DNA of 64,000 bases from Plasmopara viticola (taxonomy: Eukaryota; Oomycota; Peronosporomycetes; Peronosporales; Peronosporaceae): positions 186,001-250,000 of the forward strand of contig MBPM02000004.1 of assembly GCA_001695595.3 (NCBI GenBank), written 5' to 3'. Below the pieces are notes generated by a model. It saw only the letters and a program-made list of their open reading frames with translations. It had not been told where the DNA came from and searched no databases. The translations under genes were made by a program, and so were the position numbers. Below are positions 62,725 to 64,000 of the stretch, one piece after another; position 1 is the stretch's first letter, and every line of letters begins with the position of its first letter.

Positions 62725-63852
62725 TCACCGTGCGATGGTCGTTGTCTTCGAGTGCTTATATTGATCATAGTTCTGCCGATGACTCTCGTTTGAAAGCGCA
62801 CGACAGCAATGCTGATCTAAATGAGACAACACAGGCGTTGCGAACGACTCGAACGGTAACCTCTCGGTTTCCTCGTCTGAATTCACGGAATCTTCCGAGT
62901 CCGTGTCCATTTGCAGCTCCGGAATGTACTTTTTCAACTGCAATTTAAGTTTTCGCAGCCTTGCCGTCTCTTTTCGCACTTGCTGTAGCTTCCTATCCAG
63001 ACGCTGTTCACACTCCGCCATACGCGCCACTTGTAACTGTTCAATCGGCACCGAAGTTGCTTGTTCATGGACCAGAGCATGTTCTCGAAATGCCGCAGGA
63101 ATCCCAAGCGGTGGCAGAACTTTAGGAGACGAGACACCGACCGGTGGTGGCCAACTTGCACTGCTCGCCGTAATCACTTGGTCACCATTTCTACCAATCC
63201 CATGGCGTTCTGGTCGTGGTCGTTCCCCTTTTTGTCGCCCTTGTTTCTCCACGAGCCTCTCAATCGCCTCATCCGCTGCATAGATTGCGCTTCTGGCCGC
63301 CACGACATCTTGATTTGGTTGTCTCCTCCTTGGCACTGGTGGCAACGCTGGTTTATCAGCGAGCGTAATCAAGAGCGTAACCCGGATCCGCCCCGCCGCT
63401 CTCTCGCCTTTTTGAAGCGGAAACCACTGTTTAAACCTTTTCTCTTCCAATAAATTGGCCAATGAGATTGCACAGGTACCGATCACAGGACAATACAATC
63501 GATGCTGGCTCTTTACGCGGATGCTCAAAATTTGGGTCGCCACGTCAACGCTTGGATGAATGGGGACCTCAAACGTTTCGTCCCAAATCGTCTCTTGCGC
63601 ATGCGCGTGTTGGTGTTGCGTACGTGTACGTCGCACTTCGAGATGCCAAGCTTCCTCTCCATCGTCACTGGACGTAAGCGAGTCGCTTGCGTCTATTTTG
63701 AATCCTTTGTGGCTGCCCTCGGTCATGGGCGTTGACCGGAGATAGAGCTTGCAGTAAGCACCTTGGGACGACGAATGTTGGAGCTTTTCAGCATTGTGGA
63801 CACGAAGCAGCAGCTTGTAGCGCAAACGACTATTGTCCACTTCCAGTGCCAT
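62725..63852 (-). CDS. C2-domain protein with coiled-coil tail, paralogue of the 44-kb gene
   Basis: 375 residues, single exon, ATG at 63852. The C2 domain spans residues about 10-165: YKLLLRVHNAEKL, AYCKLYL, TIWDETFEVPI (the W-D-E-x-F block), ILSIRVKSQHRLYCPVIGTCAI, QWFPLQKGERAAGRIRVTLL. The order of blocks matches the 44068-45642 protein (IRVKxx..Y.P.IG.C), showing they are paralogues. An insert of about 35 residues (SDSLTSSDDGEEAW ... HQHAHAQ) enlarges one loop. The calcium-ligand Asp pair is again absent. A Pro/Arg-rich linker (about 170-260) leads to a coiled coil (about 268-312, EQRLDRKLQQVRKETARLR) and an acidic patch (315-331). It is likely an intracellular membrane or scaffold adaptor, with unproven function. 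It faces the other C2 gene tail to tail. Confidence 0.85.
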   Translation of the reverse strand: MALEVDNSRLRYKLLLRVHNAEKLQHSSSQGAYCKLYLRSTPMTEGSHKGFKIDASDSLTSSDDGEEAWHLEVRRTRTQHQHAHAQETIWDETFEVPIHPSVDVATQILSIRVKSQHRLYCPVIGTCAISLANLLEEKRFKQWFPLQKGERAAGRIRVTLLITLADKPALPPVPRRRQPNQDVVAARSAIYAADEAIERLVEKQGRQKGERPRPERHGIGRNGDQVITASSASWPPPVGVSSPKVLPPLGIPAAFREHALVHEQATSVPIEQLQVARMAECEQRLDRKLQQVRKETARLRKLKLQLKKYIPELQMDTDSEDSVNSDEETERLPFESFATPVLSHLDQHCCRALSNESHRQNYDQYKHSKTTTIAR

Positions 63853-64000
63853 AACGAAGTAAGTAGGGCGCTGCGACTGAAGTTTCGAAATGGCGGTCCA
63901 TCACGTCAACCATGGAGAGTCAGAGGGAAGCAAAGGGCACACTGTACCCATGGGCCCTATATATCTAAAATGTCCCGTAAAGATAGCAATTTAGATGGCT

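Noticed and set aside
1..64000. CRISPR arrays, rRNA or tRNA genes
   Set aside because: No regularly spaced repeats and no rRNA or cloverleaf tRNA that I could recognise. The genome is eukaryotic.

Overview
The window reads as a stretch of a repeat-rich oomycete genome, probably a downy mildew or Phytophthora relative. Four things point there. A core-promoter sequence matching the oomycete initiator plus flanking element lies about 70 bp upstream of a spliced gene at 14.9 kb. That gene has a short 77-bp GT-AG intron. There is a small secreted jacalin-like lectin. The transposon load is chromodomain-bearing Ty3/gypsy debris. The species is inference. Credible host genes are few (four good ones in 64 kb), and their coding sequence looks richer in G+C than the A+T-rich, stop-riddled DNA around them.

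Layout. 1-5745 and about 16873-23000 are two arms of a large inverted repeat (same sequence, opposite orientation, high identity by eye; the left arm is cut by the window edge). The roughly 11-kb segment between them holds a PHD-finger/sirtuin fusion gene (minus strand, 14865-13325), a broken integrase with a chromodomain (about 8400-9210, minus), and otherwise degenerate DNA. A SINE-like retroposon of about 320 bp is present four times (2458, 5944, 19994, 61475) with a TTACA/ACATT-type tail. Two copies sit in the inverted arms with clean target-site duplications, while the other arm keeps the empty site.

27726-33599 is a complete but dead Ty3/gypsy chromovirus with two 310-bp LTRs and a 5-bp target duplication. 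It has an unusual intact 100-codon reading frame ahead of a broken gag. 38601-39176 encodes a secreted jacalin-like lectin. About 39.5-40.1 kb on the minus strand may be a decayed secreted-protein gene. A second gypsy family is present only as pieces: an integrase fragment (about 42.0-42.7 kb), a 3' half with LTR (46.8-49.5 kb), and an LTR plus 5' half (56.4-59.0 kb).

Two C2-domain genes (44068-45642 plus strand; 63852-62725 minus strand) are diverged paralogues facing each other across about 17 kb of this debris. The host genes do not form a pathway by position. The sirtuin is a likely chromatin or NAD-dependent deacylase factor, the lectin a likely secreted carbohydrate-binding protein, and the C2 proteins likely intracellular adaptors. 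The remaining DNA (for example 23.0-27.7, 33.6-38.5, 49.5-56.4 and 59.0-61.5 kb) shows no gene I can defend.
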